Assembly: GCA_034509425.1 (NCBI GenBank)
Contig: JAVTVJ010000121.1
Coordinates: 2,418,001 to 2,482,000, forward strand
Reading direction: 5' to 3'
Length of the DNA: 64,000 nucleotides
DNA from: Eopsaltria australis
Lineage: Eukaryota > Chordata > Aves > Passeriformes > Petroicidae
The notes below the pieces were generated by a model, which worked only from the letters and a program-made list of their open reading frames with translations, did no database searches and was not told the DNA's origin. The first letter of the stretch is position 1. Every line of letters begins with the position of its first letter. The position numbers and the translations under genes are program-made. Positions 38,801-51,900 of this stretch are shown piece after piece.

Positions 38801-41800
38801 TTTACTGTCCTAGCCCTTCAAGCAATGTAATTATGTTGCTTCCAAGCGATAAGCCAAGGCAATTTACAGATTACTGGAATGCTTGAAAACACTGACCTTT
38901 CAGGTCACTCAGAGCACTCCTATTATGCAGAGATTGCTGTGGCACTGTTGTAATGTGCTGGCCTGTCACATGCTGACTAACTTGCAGAAAGCTTTGATGC
39001 AGCTGTTTTAAAAATGCTTTTGCTGACTGATAGGCACTTAGGCTACTGCCTGTGAACAAAGCCAGCTCTCATTCCATGCTTTTAGCCCCCGTTTTCTATA
39101 ACAACACTTCTTCCCTGCTGACTACACACACAGTTCTTATCGGGGCCCAATTGTTGACTTGTCTCCATTTAAATTGTATTTGTGTTAATTTTCACTTCAA
39201 AAATAGTCGTGTGTGTGTGAGAGATGCGGTTCGTGTGGTTTATTCAGAGCTGCTGCAAACAAGCAGCCTTGCAAAGTTCCTTCAGTGGCTTTAAAGAGTG
39301 GGTGGATTAGGGAGAAGAAAGTGTGTGTGACTGGGCAGAGCAGGGGAGAGAAGGGATTAAAAAACAATGGTCCTTTATTGATGACGAGTACAGTGGAAAG
39401 TAGTTTACTGCAATGTAGCATATATTCTATAGTTTGAGCTCTAATGTCTTTTCTTGAATTGGTGTGAAGAATAAGAAGAATTTGACAAATGTTTCCTTTT
39501 AGTGTCTGATGTTTAATGGGCATCATATACGGTAGTACCTTCTTCAGACGAGAACATGAATAAAGATTAAATGGACTTGATCTTTTGTTTTCTGTCTTTA
39601 CTTTTATTTAGGTTTATTAATAGTTGTTAGAACAGGTAGTGCCTGAATTGCAGAGATCATGGGAAGAGGAGAAATAAGTACAAAAGAATAAAATCTTTAA
39701 TTCCAGTAGCCTGGTGAAGACTGTTAGATGGATAAATGATTTTTTTTCTTCCCCAAAACACAGAGAATTCATATTCTCACTGAAAATGTTTGGGAGATGC
39801 TGGATGTTTGGGGGATATAGACATCTAATTCAAGTAAGACTCTACCTAAGGAGCACAATAGCCTATTACCTATGAAGGGCAAGTTTAGCAATTCACAATT
39901 TAATCTTTGTTTCCAGGCAATATGTTTATATTTAATATATTCTACTGGTTGCCTGTATCTCAGATTCTAGGCCTGTTTGAGTTCAGTGCATTTGGATCAA
40001 AAACTATGCAACTCTATTCTATTCTGCTGAGAGGTGGAAAGTAAAGAGGTAACATCAGATTGATACTCTATGTATGTATCATGTATGGCATTTCATATAA
40101 TTCTGAGCTTCTGTTGTACAGCAGGGCATTGTCTCCTTGTTTGGGAGGAGTGTGACACCAGATATTCACCTCTTTACTGCAATTCCAGTGGCTGCAAAAT
40201 ATGCACAACCTGTGCCTAAAATCTCTTGAAGCAGTAGTGTTGTATATGCAAGGATAAGCCCTGATGTAGTTAAAATTGCCTTTGCTCTTTGACCACGTCC
40301 TCTACGGTGACAATGCACTAAAACATAAATTTCAAGTTGTAAAAGAATGTAATATGTTTTTCCTGCTATAACAATGCAGTGAAGAGAATAGAATGAGTAA
40401 TGATTTTACAGCAGGAAACTAATTGAACAGTGTAGTTACATAGTGTTTGTTTTGTTTTTTGGGTATAAAGTCCGAACCTCTTGTGGTGATCGGTAGGACA
40501 AAAATATTTGGGTTTTGTTGATATTTTCATATGTACTTTGTAGTTGCACCTTAACTTTTGTAGAAGAAGACATTTTCCACAGCTCAGTTGAACATGTGTT
40601 GATCTGGATCAACTTAAATGGCAAAAAGGATGCAAAACTTACACGTTAATAACATTACAGTATCTTTGAGAGGATTACATTTCAGAAGAAATGACTTCTG
40701 AAGGTGAACCTACAAAAATGAGTGGAAAAGATGCAACTAAATCAATACATGGGTACAAGAGGTACAGATTTAGCTGTTGTCACTGCACTTAATTTTCTTT
40801 TGCAAATCATTAGAAGTTGCATGACTGTGAAGTTATGACTATCGTCAGTCAAGCTCTGAAAGCATTCTGACAGTAAGTTTTGTTTTGCTGTTCAGTTCTT
40901 GCTTTAATGATAAAATTGTACTACAACTATTTAGGCTGGAACTACTCTTTCATGTCTCACCTTTCTGATGAAGTTTTTCACTGTTTTTTATCCTCACTTA
41001 TTTAGTCTTTAGGATTTCTTTTCCAGAGAATACTTTTGAATTGTTTCTCTGCAAGCTGTAGTCTCCTGATAGGTTTTTCCATTGAACTGACTCATCAAAC
41101 AAATTTGTCTGGTGTCCTAAAGCTTGACTCTTCCGGTTTCTTACTCATTTAGGGAGATGCTCCTTTGAAGAAACTATGGTTTGCTGAATTTGCAGGTTTG
41201 TAGATAACTCGGTTGCTTTCTTCCCCAGTCTCATTCTCAGTGACAGGTAACTTGATTGATTTTTGGGGCAACAGTTGAATGAACTGTAGCTGTAATCTGG
41301 GGTAAACAGGTAATTCACCAAAATTATACAGGCTTTTCAGCTGTTAACCAAGTGCTTGCCCAGTTTCTTCTCCAGCTGGTTGGATAAACAACTAGAATGT
41401 CATTCATACTTTTCCATTTCAAAAAATGTGCTGAGTAAACGAAAAAGACATCTGCCCATTAAGCACAGATGGGAAATACTTGCTAAGAGGTGGATTTGAT
41501 GGGTAGCATCTCTCAGTAATTATGTATAGACTTTTATTTTTAGTCTTTGTGTTCAGAGTTCCTCTTCTGAAATACTCTACGTGCTTCTCATCTTCACCAT
41601 AGCTTGGCTTGCAATCAGGGATTAATCTTGATGAAATGATGATGACTGAGGGAGAGAGCAGCTTCTCATAGGTCTGACTCTGCTTGAATTACTTCATAGT
41701 TGATTTATTTCAAAGTTGAATTGAAGCCATGACATCCCCTATTACATTATGGACACGTCCTGATGTAGTGGCTAGTTTGGGATTCTTCACTTGGTGTGTC

Positions 41801-43542
41801 TTATCTGTGCAAAGTCAGAACAATGTACTTGGACATATTTCATTTTTTTGTTTCCCTGTTTCTAGATGGTACCGAACTGACTGCCATAGAAAATAATTTG
41901 TGATGTGTCTCTGTATTAAGTACTTAGGGCTGAGAGTTAAGGTAGTTCTTCAGGCCTGTACAGACAGGGAGACCACCAGCAGTTTATCTGTAAAGGCAAT
42001 TCTGAAAATGCCATGACATTCTCCTTCTATTTCAACCTGCCAACAGAAAACTTTTGGTATTACAGTGCTTGTGTGTCTAGATTTTTGTTGTCAGTCTTAC
42101 ATTTTGGCTGTCGAACTTCTGCCAGTATTTGCTGGGGTTTATTTGTAGCTTTTTTTACCTCAGTAATTTTTATTTTTGTTAGTGAGTGTTTGTAGAGTGT
42201 GTGACTTTTTTCTTCCTCTTCTCAATATTGAAAGCAAGTCTATGAAAGTAACAGACGCTCATTTAAATAAGAGCACCACTTTTGGTCATGTAGGATGATG
42301 TTTTTGTGGACTGGTGTAAATGGTTTAGGCTAAATGTTCTTTTAACTTGCACTGGTGTAGACTAATTTTTTTGGTGGTAGGGAAAAGAACGTCTAAAATG
42401 TATTATGGAACAAATGTAAAATGAACCCCCTAAAAATAAAAAAGCTTTGCAATTTAACTTTACTATTTTATCAGCCTTGTGTAGGCTGAGTTCCAAGTGC
42501 AGGCTTCAGATACTGCAGTTCTCTCTGTTTTGATGCTTATCACTTGCTTACATGAGAAGCTCAGATTTCATCGTGTAAAAAGTGTATACCCAGTGCTAAT
42601 AGCAGTAGCAAAGGTAAAACCAGACTGAAAACATGCTTGTCTTTTATCCTAAAAATAAAAAAAAAAAAACCCTAAAATACTACTTTTAAAAATTATTTCA
42701 AAGTAGTACTGATGTTTGCATTTAATGTTTTAATTTAATTTAATGCAGTTGTGTTCTATGTAGATATGTGGGGCTGTAGATTATTTGAAATAATGTTAAT
42801 CTGTTCTATACCTAATGCTTTACTAATAGCCTTCCCTCCAGTTTGGAGAGAGGAGCTACACCCTGCAGTAACTTTACACTGTGAAGTGTCACTGCCACTG
42901 GTCTCAATATTTAAGTCTGTTAAGTCTGTGCGTCAATAATCTGCACTATTGTTATGGTAAAGTGTGTGTTGGCTTTGATCTTTTGAGGGTAAACACGGCT
43001 TGGGAGCACTGACTCCTAAGCTGACAATGCTCTGTCAAGGAGAAATGTCACCAGTCTGATAAATGCATACAAACTGATAATTGGTACATGCTCATGGAAC
43101 TGTAATGTGTTCAATTTGTCAGGACTGGGCAGCTAAAATCCTTGGTTTGCTGTGCAGTTGAAAGATGTAAAGCAAAGGTGAATGGAAAAAGAGTTTTTAA
43201 GTATTTTTTTTACGGTATTGCCTTGTAATAACTTAGTTCCTTAAAAAAAGGTCATGAAGCAATCCTAAAAATATGTTGCTGGTTTATCCAAGGCCCATGT
43301 TCTCACAAAATTGGCCTTTTTCATCCTTTACTTGCGGATGCCAATATACACCTGATGATTGGGGTGCTAGTGGTGAGGAACATCCAAGGGCAAGAGTGTG
43401 GTACACGTGAAGCTCTTCTCTTGAATAATTTAATGTTTAGCTGTGAAATTAAATGACATTTTGATGTGCACCTTCCCCCCAAGAGTCAAGGTGCTGACTC
43501 ACATCATGCAAGAGTGTGGAAGCCCTTCTCCCATTGATTTCC

Positions 43543-43559
43543 TTTTTTTTTTTTTTTTT
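43543..43559. repeat. T17 homopolymer
   Basis: Seventeen consecutive T residues within intron 1. No flanking retroposed sequence was recognised. Confidence 0.95.
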
Positions 43560-45605
43560 GTTGAACAGATTGGAGTTAATGCACAGCAATGTGAACAAAT
43601 ATTTGCAGAAGGGGAAAATACAGCTGAGTGGGATTTCTGTTACCCTTCTTCCTTGCTTCTTTTTGAACTTTGTTGCTCTTGAGGTGAATTTGTTCTCTTT
43701 TGTCAATTAAAGTCTTAACTTGCTCTAGAATGTGAAATTAAGGTAACAGATGGGGCAAGACTTAAACGTCTACACTAGTTATTTCCCCTGGTCTGCAACC
43801 TTTTTGTTTTTTTCTTAGAATTTATTGCATTCAGAATGTTGAAGTTAATTGAGCTGCTTTCTGTAGCATAAGGAGTACTGGGGTAACCCAGGGGTGAGAT
43901 AAAGGCTGTGGAAACTTGAGTGTGTTTTCAGGTTGCAAACTGGAGTGTCAGGTTATAATTTTCCAGTTTTTCCTTCTTGTAGTTTTTAATGTCAAGTATA
44001 ATCAGAACAACTTTAAAAAATAGAGAAATTTGCTCTTGTTTAAGGGCTTTGGGTTTTCCAACTCCATTTTAAAATATGGTTCCATACAGCTAGAAGATGC
44101 AGTTCTGTAGAAGCACAATGCGTATTTTAAAATAGCCTTACTATTTTCTGCTTCATAGTTTTCTTGCGTACTTGGGAATGTGCATTCCAGAGTAGTGATG
44201 AAAGGACATGATGCAGTTTTGGTCAAGAATATAATCCTGTATCATTGATATACTTGAAATTGTGGGAATAGAAGTCAGTGTCATGTGGTTAAAGCTGTTG
44301 GTGAGGCAGTTTTGTTCCACTGAAATGAGTTCATTTTAAATTGCTGATGTAAATACAAAAGTAGCTTTGTGACCATTTTTACAGTTAACCTTTGGCTTTC
44401 TGGGTGTGGCTCTTTTTTCCCCTTTGGTGGAACTGTGTTTTTAGGTCTACTTGGGCTTTTTGTCACCTTAAAACTGAGTTGGAGAAGTGGAAGGTCAAGT
44501 TGAAACTGCAAAAGGCAGGCCTTGAAGCTATTGGATCTGAAAGATTGTAAATTTAGGTAATTTAAGCTTTCTGGATTTGCATACTGGATTTTATGTAAAA
44601 TTCAGTGTTAGTTCATCTGCAGTGGTGGAAATAATTGTAAATCTACCAAATGGATTTTCATGAGAAGAACTGCTTTTGAAGTGTGCTGTTTTGCATGGTG
44701 TGCGTAAGGCAACTTGCTGCTAGGAAGTTCTGATCTGGTCAACAATTATGCACTTGAGCATGTTAGTGAATTCCCTTGTTCCATTCCTCTACTTTGATAT
44801 GCAAACAGGAAAGAAAGAAATCCTAGCTGTATGTCTGTAGGGTGGGATGGGAAACCACGTGATGGCTCTGTAAATCTGAATACCTACAGAGGTCGGGTTG
44901 AAGCCTGTGTACAGCCTCTTGTCCAGTAATTACTCTGTCATTTTTTCCCGGTGACTGTAGCCAATGTCTCTTCTGCCCTCGCTTCGTGGGGGAGGGAAGG
45001 AGACTGGGTGTTAGCTCCTGACTCAGTGAGTGAGAAATGGCTGGGGCAATTCTTCAGCCTGGAGTTCAGAGGAATTCAGCACTCAGTTTGGAGTGGGGGT
45101 AGGGATGAAGTTTACAAAAGAGAAAATCCGACCCCCAGAAAGAAGAACATGCTGTTTTTAAAAGGTGCTTGCTTTTCTGAAGTTAGTATATAGTGGTTTG
45201 TGTCCAGCTTTTCTGAAGTGCTCTGGTTGTGAACCACTGGTATAGTGAAAGGCAGTGGTGGGATTGCTGCCAGTAGTGAATCAAAGAGGAGAATTGTGGT
45301 CAGGGCAGCTGATGGTGCTGGGCAGTATCTCAGGCCTGCTTTTAGTGCCTCTTCTCCAGTCTTGGCTCCCTGATGGAGCTGGTTTCATGGCTGCTCTTTA
45401 AGAAGATGAGGAGTTATGAGTGAAATAAAAAGATGTTTTGGGTGGCAGGGTCACCCCTGTTGCTGCTGCGTGTCCTTTTAAGGAAAGGGGAAGAAAGCGT
45501 GGACATGTCTTACTGGTTCTTCCTGCTTGCTGATTCTTCTGGAGCTGCTGTTATTTTCTCTTGTGCTTGTTCGTGGCCTTGGTTCCTGAAGAGAACAGCT
45601 CACAT

Positions 45606-45623
45606 AAAAAAAAAAAAAAAAAA
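45606..45623. repeat. A18 homopolymer
   Basis: Eighteen consecutive A residues within intron 1. No adjacent retroposed gene or target-site duplication was recognised, so it is reported as a simple repeat. Confidence 0.95.
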
Positions 45624-48589
45624 GGAAGATATTAATCAATTGGAAGGTAGAAAAATATGTTTGTATTTTCTCTGGAACGTGCTTGTAAGTGTTTGGTAAA
45701 AATGAGGTTTCTTTTGCCTTCTAAAATGAAACATCCATTTTTAGCAAATATCTAATAGTATAGCCAGGATTAAGAGTGAAAAAAATCCCACTCTGTAATT
45801 GGCTGTAAATAAGCAATTGTTACCCATTAATGCAGCAGTGAGGGTTGTCAGTGTCTGCAGGTATGTTGTTATATGGGCAGTGTTTCTACATTCATAGTCA
45901 ATGAATCACCTACCTGAGAAGTTTCCTGCTTTTTATTTTGCTAGCTTCTCTTCTTGGCTGCTCCTTTTCCATCCCAAGAAAGTCATCATCAGTGCCAGGC
46001 AGATTCCTTGTTTCAGTTCAGAGTGGCTTTGCAAATGAAGGAGATCCTCTGTGCTGAGAATGAAAGTAGCCTTAGGCTTTAGGCTTTTGCTGCTCCTTAA
46101 CCCTTTGTATTGTCGAGTTTTGGCCTCAAGGTGCTGTTTTAAGAGGTACTCGATGTACTCCAGTGTTCTCATTCTGGCAGCAGGCTTTGCTCCAAGTCCC
46201 CTGGCTGCTGTGCCTTGTCTTGGTTATGTTGTAAGACACCTCTTCACTTGGTTCACACAACTGAATTCCTTTTTCTTACACCCCATTCATTCCTTTGCAC
46301 CACTCTTCGGGAACTGAACCTTCACAATCACTTTGATTTTTAATAGTAGTAGTGGATAAGTTTAATTTATATTACACAGACACTAAACAAAAGGGATGTA
46401 AAAGACTGATGAAAATGAAGATGTTGATTGAGCTGTAGGAAGACGCTCCTTGGGATGTGAGTTCATCTGCAGGTCTGTGGGCTATTGAATGCAGTGGAAC
46501 AATTTAGCTTAAAAAGCGAAGGACTTTTTCCTGCATCATTTTTCCTGCGCTATATTGTTCAGAATTTAAATACTGGTTTTACTGACTAATACATCTTTGT
46601 GTCTTTTTCTTTCTACACCTTCAACTTACTACCTGGTTTTGAGTTCTGTCAGAGCTATGTTACTCAGTTTTATGATTGAATGCAAGGACAATTGTAGTGT
46701 GCTATTTTTTTTCTGTAACACGTACTAATCATTACTGTGTTAGCTTTAGAAAGTTTTTTCAGCAGGAAAATCCCGGAACAGACTGGTGTGCATGTAAGCA
46801 AGGAGAGACTGACACTTTACTTCAAAACTGTCTCTCAAAGTATAGTAAATTGTCTGCTTAAACTGATACTTCTTTAAGGTAGGTGTTTTCAAAAAATAGG
46901 AAAATCCATGTCGTGGTGAAGTAATATGGAAACTAGATGTTAATAGGATGGGGATGGTCGTTTTTGCTGAGGAAAAATGAGGTGTTTTCTGCTTTCCACA
47001 CTTGCCTGATAGGAAAGTTTAGGAATGTTTACCTTGCTGATAGCTGAACAAGCCTTTTGAATGCTGTGGTGGTGTTTGTCGTCCTCCCACCCAAGTCTCA
47101 TGTCCATCTCCTTCCAGGGGGGTATGGCAACGCTGCTCTAGTTCTCATTCTCTTCTCTCCCAGTGACTTCCTGGACTTCTTTGTCTTCCTCTCTCAATTC
47201 ACAAACGCTGCATTTGAAAGTAAAACAGAACCCTGCTGTGTTCCCTGTAAGGTGTTTTTTAAACCAAAGTGTTTGTTACCATTGTGTCCTTAATCCAAAG
47301 TCACTAGCAGCTTCTAATCCAAGAAGTTACTCTTTTTCAAGGAGCTCTAAGATTTAACATTATTTATCTCTTCCTTTTTGAACTCCTGTATTTCTGTATC
47401 CTTGATTTGAGAGTTGCTCTCTTTGGCTGTGTGAAATTAATGTGAGCTCAGAGTTGTACTGTGTTCTGAAGATGCTTTAGTAGCCATGTGACTGCTAAAA
47501 TTGAATCTTCATATCTGACAGTTACCCAAGCTGAGGGTGGGAAGATGCCATCTGGGTGTGTGGTTGTTCAGGGTAGGGAAGGACACTTTTCCTGAAATTT
47601 CTTACTAAGAGTGGTTGGTTGAGATTCAAAGGAAGAAATAGTGTACCTACAAGCAGGGCAGGGGTGAAAGTCTTACTGGGCAGTGACATATTCTTCATAC
47701 TGTGATTCAAGGGGTAAAACATCAGGGAAACACACTCCTACCCCGCTAATCCTACTGCTACAGAAGTAGTTGTCAGCTGCTACTGAGGGCAAAATGTAGT
47801 GTGTGTGTGTTCAGAACACCTGCATTTCAAATGTTTTTTAGAAGAATTTGGTAAATTAACTATAGAATGTATAGTTTTGCTGTGGCTGTGTAGGCTGTAA
47901 AAAGCAAGACCCTCCCTCCCCCAAATTTTAAAGAGAAATGAACCTATGTGGGCTACTCTTTTATTTCACGATCAAAGATGTCAAGGCTGTTATTGCGCAC
48001 CTGTAACTGGAATTGTAATGCAAGACTCTTAAACATTTGTTCATAATTGTAAACTCTGAGTAGTATCTTGGAAAATCAACCCCACTCTATCTTAGTGGGT
48101 TACTGTTGCCTGTCCTGAGGCTCTCATTTGACAGATCTTCAGACTATAATAATCTAAAATTTATATGTCGCAGTGCTTGGTAATTCTTTTCATTAAAAAC
48201 AAGGTGTGAGGCATTCTATTTTCAGGTGAAGTGCTTGAATGCTTTGATTGCTGTTTTGATGTCTATTCATGTTGGTAGTTTCTTGGTGAACACATCTTTT
48301 TACTTGTGTGCATTTTGGCTTTGTATTTTTTAAATAAAAAGCCATAGATAGAGAAGATTTATTTAGGCTTCTTGTATAAAGCTAATACAGTATCATTTTG
48401 CTTTTGTTGATACTGATACTGTGCTCTTCTCCTCCCACAAGGGAAAAACCAAACTGCAGTAATTCCAGCTGAGGTTCTTTGAGTGATAAAACGCTAATGC
48501 TGAGCTGTGTATAAGAGCAGAGATGGAGGTTGTGTCTGTGGTTGGATGATTTGATTTGGTTTCAGAAATGTGCTGGAAATGTGACTTAC

Positions 48590-48668
48590 ATAGAATCACA
48601 GCGTAATTAAGATTGGAAGGGACTCTAGGGATCAGTTAGTCCAAGTCTGTGCTCAAAGCAATTATCAC
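48590..48668 (-). mobile_element. CR1 LINE 3'-end fragment, very short
   Basis: The plus strand reads CATAGAATCACAG, the reverse complement of the CR1 tail. It is followed by GATTGGAAGGGACTCTAGGG and a TCAGTTAGTCCAAGTC block like the reverse-complement CR1 terminus, ending after GTGCTCAAAGCA. Only about 80 bp is present. It is directly followed by a second, longer CR1 segment in the same orientation. Confidence 0.85.
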
Positions 48669-48682
48669 GAAATCTGATTTAT

Positions 48683-48905
48683 AGAATAATTGCAGAATGA
48701 TGAGGGCAGATCATCTAGAGCTCATCAAGCTCATCAGAGCTCTGGAGATCATCTAGTCTAGTCCCATACTCAGAGCAGGGTCAGCTGCAGGGCTGCCCAG
48801 GATCTTGTCCAGATGAGTTCCGAGCACCTCCAAGAATGATATTCCATGGCCTTCCTGGGCAGTCTGCACCACCATTTGACCACCTCCATGGTTTAAAAGA
48901 AACCC
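48683..48905 (-). mobile_element. CR1 LINE 3'-end fragment, second copy in same orientation
   Basis: Diverged reverse-complement CR1 3' sequence. The clear blocks are GATCATCTAGTCTAGTCCC, CAGAGCAGGGTCAGCTGCAG, CTGCCCAGGATCTTGTCCAG and GAGCACCTCCAAGAATGAT, followed by the CTGGGCAG and CACC blocks before the match fades near 48,905. The first part (48,683-48,742) carries a local duplication of a GATCATCTAG-containing segment. Exact ends are uncertain. Confidence 0.82.
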
Positions 48906-51900
48906 ACCAGGTAGGTGGTATGTGACTGGAATTTGCTGCTCTGAGCTGTGTCAGTTGCTGTGAAACTGGTCACAGTTGTGTGGACTTCAATAGGGCTTAT
49001 TTTACTTTGGTGGGAGGCTGTAGTTTGAGCTTTTACATTCCCAGGACTGCCTTCCAAACTGTACCAGGAACAGTTGCTGTTGTTGGAGTTGTGATGAACT
49101 GGTGGGGATACGGGTAACAATGACCACATAAATGTGTGTAACACTTGTACAAGATATGAGGGAGGGGCATGTTTTTGAGGATGGAAACTAGCAGGAGGGC
49201 AGTGTGTACTGCTTAAGCTGCTTCTATGGTGGTAAAATAATTGCTTTTCAAGTTGCATCTTGAGATATAAACAATTGGAATTTTACACGAGTTCCTTGAA
49301 GATCTTGGTTTTGACATAATACCAAAAAAAAATCAAATTTGAGGTAAATAATGAGAGGATAAGTCCTTTCAATTGCACGTTAAAATTTATACTCTAAATT
49401 AGGGAATCTTTAGGTCCTATAATACTGACCTAGGTCAATATGGTAGAGAAATGACTTAAAGCAAAGTGCAAGTTTTCCGTGCTTCTCAGTGGCAACATCC
49501 CTTGCTGGGGGAGAAACGTGCCTTGCCACTTTGCTTTTTTAGGCTCTCTGTTCTGTGTGATTTTGCTATCTTTTGCTAGTGTACTGGCCTGGAGTAGTGA
49601 TCTGTGAAACACTATTGCCAGCACTTTGGAGTTTGTGATCCTACGTGGTTTCACTGCCAGCTGGAAAGCAAAATGGAAAGAAGCAAACCAGAGAAGGATC
49701 CCAAACTCTGAAGCACAGTTTTCCCATGCCTTACCGATCAGGAGCTAGTAAGCTTTGCTCAGCTGCTGGTTGATACTGTTACTGGGGTGTTTGAGTGGTG
49801 TTCTTCATCTGAAGTAACTTGACCTGAGATCATTTGAGATGTAGCTGCATGTGGATCTTGCACTCTGGTTTGTTTTGCCTTATTCCTGAGTGTCAGCCTT
49901 CTGCCTTTCATGGATAATGTAATTTACTAGGCTTGTGTCATAAATACTTCTATAAATACTCAGATTTAACTGGATCTGTAATCCAGTATTTAATTATTTA
50001 ACTAAAATGCAGCATCCCTCCAAATTTGTGCATACTGTTCTTGATTAGGGCTTTTTTGGGAGAGGGGTCTAACATTTTTTGCATTGAGCAGCAGTACCAC
50101 CAACAGAAAGGTTTTATGATCCTGTCTGTGATGTGTGAAGCTTGGACTTGAGAAGCCATTCTGGAAAAGTGAGTCATGCTAGACAAGCTGGGTATTACAT
50201 GGATGTGGTGAGTTACATATTGAACTACCTTTTTAGCTTGGAGAGAACAGTGCCCAGAAGTCAGAGCAAAAATGGTCTCTTGTAGAAAAATTTGTCAAGA
50301 AAACCAGTGGTTAGGGATGTTTTCAGATACATGCGGTATCTTTATGTTCTAAAGGTAGCCACTAACCTGTGGAGTTTTAGATCAGGAGGCAGTGGAAATT
50401 GTGTTTAGTAAGGTAGTGTCTTGCAGAGTGTCATGTGGTTTTGGAAGCACAGGGAGAATTGAGTGGAAACAGCTCGTTGTTGTTCAAATGTATATGTATG
50501 TATCTAGTCCTAGTTTTTCCTCTCAAGATTGTTCTTTATGATGTAAAGATGACTTGTACTGTTCAAACTGTCCATGTATACTATTGCAGAGACTTTGTAC
50601 CTCCAGCTTGATCTAAATCAAAGTAAGTTCATTTTACTAACACATTGTCATTTGAAGAGCAACTTTAATTGTGGTTTTCCTCATACAGACTTTTCACAAG
50701 ATGGGCTGTTTTTTAATATAGGTGAATGTTTGGGAGGAGTGGGACTCTTGACTAGAACGTGGAACCCAATATATCAAATGGAAAAAAATTGCAACGAGTG
50801 CTGATTTGCTTTTAGGTGGTTAGTACATCTGCTTCAGAGAATAAGGTTATTATTTCTGTTTCAAGAGGTGGTTGATGTCACTTCTGTGGATGTACACTTA
50901 AACAGAAGGTGAGACTAAAGACTGGCTTCTCAGCTTCAGTGATTCTGTGAAGTTTTTTTTATACACATCTCAAAAGAGTCCTTTAGTGGGTGTTTTCTCC
51001 ATTTGCCACTGCTGTGTTAAAGAGATAATCAAATAGCATGCACCTGATGTTCTATGGCAGTCCCTGGGTCCTTAGTCTGATCTCTCTTGAATCTTCTCTC
51101 AAAAATACATTCAGGGAAACAGTGCTTCTCCTTGGAAGAAATGATGATCGAGTGAAAAACTAAGGCACAGGTTGTTTGCAGTGTAGGACAGAGACAGCAG
51201 GGCTGTGGGTGGGAATGGAGCTGTGGCACTTTGCTGTGGCGACCCTGCCTCACTTCTCTCCTCCTCCTGACTGCCTGCACTTGCTCCAGGAGTTGGCTGC
51301 CAGTGTTTGAAATACCTCAAGTAACTCTTAAGGTTCCCTGTAGAGAGGCTGTGGTGCATTGTGTATGTGTTAGACTATGGAAGACAAAGCTCTCCTTTCA
51401 GTTGATAAAATCAGTCAGATAATGGGATTCTGACCTCATTGCACTAATTGCAGGGGAACAACTGTTAAAAAATGGGTCCCCTGCCCCCAGTCAGCTGAAG
51501 GCTTTTATGATAAGACAATTGGAGGGAATCTGTTGGAATTTAAGGTGGCTGTAGTTTAACTAGGCAAGGACAAAGGTGAGTATCTGTAGGAAATCATCCT
51601 GGTCAGTGTTGGAAACAACACTGTGCTGCAGCTGAGTGCTGAAAGATGCTGTGTGTAGGGAAATGACCTCTTCGTTCCTTGTTCTGGGCTGGCTGAGGAA
51701 GATTCTGTTTTCTTTTCTGTACTTCCTCAGGAAGCTGTGTGTTTTGGATATTGACTTTGATTGTGTTGATTTTTTTAAAGTGAATGATAAGTATCACCCC
51801 CTAGATACCTAACAAACTGCAGAAAGAGAGTTTCAAATTCTGATCGTTCTGATAAGCACTTTTAATTCTTGTTCCCACAAGTGCAATCAAAATGTATTGA

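Larger units (their letters stand above)
29813..48589 (+). other. TJP1 intron 1, first part; no supported internal gene
   Basis: The intron begins with GTAAGA at the exon 1 donor and first runs through the 3' half of the CpG island (to about 30,230, fading by 30,700). After that the sequence is AT-rich, with simple homopolymers including a 15-T run at 37,593-37,607, a 17-T run at 43,543-43,559 and an 18-A run at 45,606-45,623. Short open frames have no domain signature or credible splice setting. Regulatory elements are plausible but cannot be identified from a single sequence. Confidence 0.7.
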
